DNA from: Shewanella colwelliana ATCC 39565
GTDB taxonomy: Bacteria; Pseudomonadota; Gammaproteobacteria; Enterobacterales; Shewanellaceae
NCBI RefSeq assembly: GCF_000518705.1
Contig: NZ_KI912479.1
Coordinates: forward strand, 282,686 to 346,685
Reading direction: 5' to 3'
DNA: 64,000 nucleotides
Below, one piece after another: positions 61,885 to 64,000 of the stretch (positions are counted from its first letter, which is position 1; each line of letters starts with the position of its first letter). The notes below the pieces were generated by a model. The model worked only from the letters and a program-made list of their open reading frames with translations. It searched no databases and was not told the DNA's origin. Both the position numbers and the translations under genes were made by a program.

Positions 61885-63801
61885 TTAAGTGACTGTTGAT
61901 TGTTCATCTTTTGTTGAAATAGGTTTGGGCTTAGCAATGTAGTAGCCTTGAAGACCGTCGACCAAAAGGTGTTCAAATGCCAGTTTTTCTTCTTGGCGTT
62001 CGATACTGGTAGCGACCACTTTTATCGATTGTTTGCGCGCAACATCCACAATCATCTTCACAAAAAAGCGGTTATTGTCATCACTGTCGATGGCATCGGT
62101 ATAACTGCCATCGAGCTTAATAAAGTCCGGCCTAATCTCTTTAAAAAACTTAAACGAGGTGAAACCCATCCCAAAATGTTCGACCGATACCCGTGAGCCA
62201 ACGCTATGCATATCGCGGACGAACTTATAGGCCATGTTGATATTGGCTTGCATTCCTGATTCGTTAACTTCAAGTACGATGCGTGAAGCTAAAGAGCGCT
62301 GGCGGATAAATAGATCTTTAAGCCATGCAACAAAGGTCGGTTGAGTAACTGATGCTGTGCTGATATTAATGCCAAACACGCCATCTAGATTAGGGTTATC
62401 CATCAGTAGACGAAAGGTATTGAGAATAATGATTTTGTCGAGTTCGACACTTAAATTATGCCGTTCAGCCATGGCAATAACGGTTGCGGTCGGTAAAAAT
62501 TTGCCTTCTTTACTGTAAAAGCGAGACAGTAGCTCGCGATATACTTTTTGTTCGCCACGGCACGGCTGAATATCTTGGGCGTGAAAACGCAGTGCTTTGC
62601 GGGCGATGATATCTTCAACGGCTTCTTTCCAGCGCGAATCTCCAAATAGCTCATCGCCATTGAGCTTTTCTTGAATATGGTAGCTGTTAGGACCTAGCGT
62701 CTGAGCAATACTGACTGCAGCATCACCTAAATACACTAACGATAAAACTTCATTACCTTGCTGGTACGGAACTAACCCCGTATACGCAACTGATTCAGCC
62801 TCGATGGTTTGCTGGTACTCATCAAATTCCGACTTAATTTTATCGAGTATTGCTTCGGCGTCGTTAATCACCAGATCAGGGATAAATACAGCAAAATCAG
62901 CGCTTGAAATTCGGTAAAACTCGACATGTGACTGCTCGGATAAGGCCTTTCTTAAGCAGTTTGCCACGCCTGCAAGGTAGTCGTCGCCAGCGACTCGTCC
63001 TTGGGCTTGATTAATTGCCCCAAGTTCAGTGGCTTTAACCATGGCGAGTAGACCAATTCTGTCTTTACCCGGTTTGGCGAGGTTGTCTAATTTATCAGTA
63101 AACTTAGGTCGGGTACTGAAGCCTGTGACCGGATCTTGATAGGCTTCACGATTTAGCAACTCATTGTGTTTGTTAATCTCGTTAAATTGCTGATGCAGCG
63201 CTGTTCGGCTGTTCTCTATTGCCAGCCCTACGGGTTTTAGCTCGCCGCGAAATTTAGAGTGAGCGAGTGCATCAAATTTGAGTGAGGCGAGGGAGGCGAT
63301 CGCCTCACTTGCATAGCGAATTGAACGTTTTAAGCGACTCATGAGTAAGCTAAAGAGTATGGCAATAAGCAAATACAGCGCCCACAAATAAATTAAGTTG
63401 CTTTTTAATGACGATGCAGCGCTGTCTAAAATGGGTTCAAGGCTCAACTTAACTTGTAAGCGCCCCATAGGCAGTGCTCGTGTATCACCGAGCTCTTGAA
63501 TAAAAAGACGCTTAATTATGTCTGAGCGTTGGCTCATTAGCTGACCGTAAGTGAAGTTAAAACTACTGTCTTGACTATGGATATACTGAAAAAACTGAAA
63601 TGAATAAGTTTGCTTAAGGCGTGAATAAAGCGCTTCACCGTTCTCTGGAAGGGAGGTTAACCATACAGAAGAGCTGGTGTAGCTATTGAACTGTTCTGTT
63701 GCTAATTTCGTCACACGTTCAGCTTCAGCCCGATAAAGCACGAGCGTGATACTGATAAATATTACCACAAGCAAAAAGTGAAAAGTTTTCGAAACACTCA
63801 T
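61885..63801 (-). CDS. Membrane GGDEF-EAL protein with both catalytic sites degenerate
   Basis: This 638-residue protein has an N-terminal helix (FHFLLVVIFISITLVLY), a periplasmic region of about 110 residues (TSLPENGEALYSRLKQTYSF), a second helix near residue 145 (LIYLWALYLLIAILFSLL), a HAMP-like linker, then GGDEF-like and EAL-like domains. The GGDEF motif is replaced by SSADF (FYRISSADFAVFIP), and EAL is replaced in YRELLSRF. Later EAL residues are partly kept (LEVNESG, DFIKLDGSY). It is therefore likely a receptor or scaffold of the LapD or CsrD kind rather than an enzyme. The 638-residue length is near E. coli CsrD (646), while the periplasmic domain is more LapD-like. It lies upstream of rnfA on the same strand. 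Confidence 0.83.
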   Translation of the reverse strand: MSVSKTFHFLLVVIFISITLVLYRAEAERVTKLATEQFNSYTSSSVWLTSLPENGEALYSRLKQTYSFQFFQYIHSQDSSFNFTYGQLMSQRSDIIKRLFIQELGDTRALPMGRLQVKLSLEPILDSAASSLKSNLIYLWALYLLIAILFSLLMSRLKRSIRYASEAIASLASLKFDALAHSKFRGELKPVGLAIENSRTALHQQFNEINKHNELLNREAYQDPVTGFSTRPKFTDKLDNLAKPGKDRIGLLAMVKATELGAINQAQGRVAGDDYLAGVANCLRKALSEQSHVEFYRISSADFAVFIPDLVINDAEAILDKIKSEFDEYQQTIEAESVAYTGLVPYQQGNEVLSLVYLGDAAVSIAQTLGPNSYHIQEKLNGDELFGDSRWKEAVEDIIARKALRFHAQDIQPCRGEQKVYRELLSRFYSKEGKFLPTATVIAMAERHNLSVELDKIIILNTFRLLMDNPNLDGVFGINISTASVTQPTFVAWLKDLFIRQRSLASRIVLEVNESGMQANINMAYKFVRDMHSVGSRVSVEHFGMGFTSFKFFKEIRPDFIKLDGSYTDAIDSDDNNRFFVKMIVDVARKQSIKVVATSIERQEEKLAFEHLLVDGLQGYYIAKPKPISTKDEQSTVT

Positions 63802-63920
63802 AACAAGTTAGTCCAACGTGATCGGCAAGTTAATTTTAGACAAAATTATTGCGTACAGTCTAACTTATTATCTAATAAAGCGAAATTATATTAATAAGGA
63901 GGGCAATATCTTAAAAGCAG

Positions 63921-63996
63921 TGGCTCCCCAGACTGGACTCGAACCAGTGACATACGGATTAACAGTCCGCCGTTCTACCAACTGAACTACAGGGGA
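63921..63996 (-). tRNA. tRNA-Asn (GUU)
   Basis: Read on the minus strand, a 76-nt cloverleaf begins TCCCCTGTAGTTCAGTTGGT. The anticodon is GTT in loop CTGTTAA, the T arm is CTGGTTCGAGTCCAG, and the 3' end GCCA is encoded. The acceptor stem TCCCCTG/CTGGGGA is complete. More tRNA genes may lie beyond the window edge. Confidence 0.97.
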
Positions 63997-64000
63997 ATCG

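Overview
The window looks like ordinary chromosome of a marine gammaproteobacterium, most likely Shewanella or a close relative in the Alteromonadales. The evidence is gene order and protein families: dnaQ next to tRNA-Asp, an imuA-imuB-dnaE2 SOS cassette, a thiC-thiDE-thiF-thiS-thiG-thiH operon behind a TPP riboswitch, cmoAB, aspS-yebC-ruvCAB, an rnfABCDGE-nth cluster, FadR- and PsrA-type operators at fadE, and several families I associate with Shewanella and Vibrio (TIGR03503, DUF3541, SprA-related). This assignment rests on recognition, not on a database search. I see no phage, insertion sequence, integron or CRISPR array.

Layout. 1-7.4 kb: dnaQ, a TIGR03503 membrane protein, two tandem tRNA-Asp genes that differ by one base, an NhaP-type antiporter with a cytoplasmic nucleotide-binding domain, and fadE on the minus strand. 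7.6-14.6 kb: a YafJ-type amidotransferase, a DUF3302/HlyD pair, a DUF3108 protein with an alkyltransferase-like repair protein, a small predicted outer-membrane barrel, a POT-type transporter with a long insertion, and peptide deformylase. 15.1-20.7 kb: the translesion mutasome imuA-imuB-dnaE2 behind a perfect LexA box. 20.7-23.2 kb: a DTW-domain tRNA-modifying enzyme, a hemolysin-III family protein and an unrecognised single-pass membrane protein. 23.4-30.0 kb: the thiamine operon. 30.1-31.5 kb: a small motility-like protein and a SprA-related putative metalloprotease.

31.7-38.5 kb, minus strand: a tightly packed run of a retropepsin-like lipoprotein, a transglutaminase-like seven-TM protein, a RimK-type ATP-grasp ligase, a secreted M3-like protein without its HExxH motif, a DUF3541 protein and a LysR regulator. 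This is the best candidate here for a poorly described system. 38.5-40.3 kb: cmoA-cmoB (wobble uridine modification). 40.4-43.2 kb: a sensor with three solute-binding domains and a degenerate GGDEF domain. 43.4-48.2 kb: aspS, yebC, ruvC, ruvA, ruvB. 48.2-51.5 kb: an AT-rich 0.8-kb control region with a perfect CRP palindrome, then a TonB-dependent receptor. 51.6-55.0 kb: gloA, a 27-residue membrane micro-protein, an amidohydrolase lipoprotein and a membrane-anchored AraC regulator. 55.1-61.8 kb: nth and rnfE-G-D-C-B-A, with RnfC carrying eight lysine/alanine-rich repeats. 61.9-64.0 kb: a degenerate GGDEF-EAL membrane protein and tRNA-Asn.

Much of the window is housekeeping (replication fidelity, recombination, tRNA charging and modification, cofactor synthesis, electron transport). 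Interest concentrates in the ATP-grasp/retropepsin operon, the two degenerate c-di-GMP proteins, the readable operators (FadR, PsrA, LexA, CRP, TPP) and the small-protein locus near 52.2 kb.
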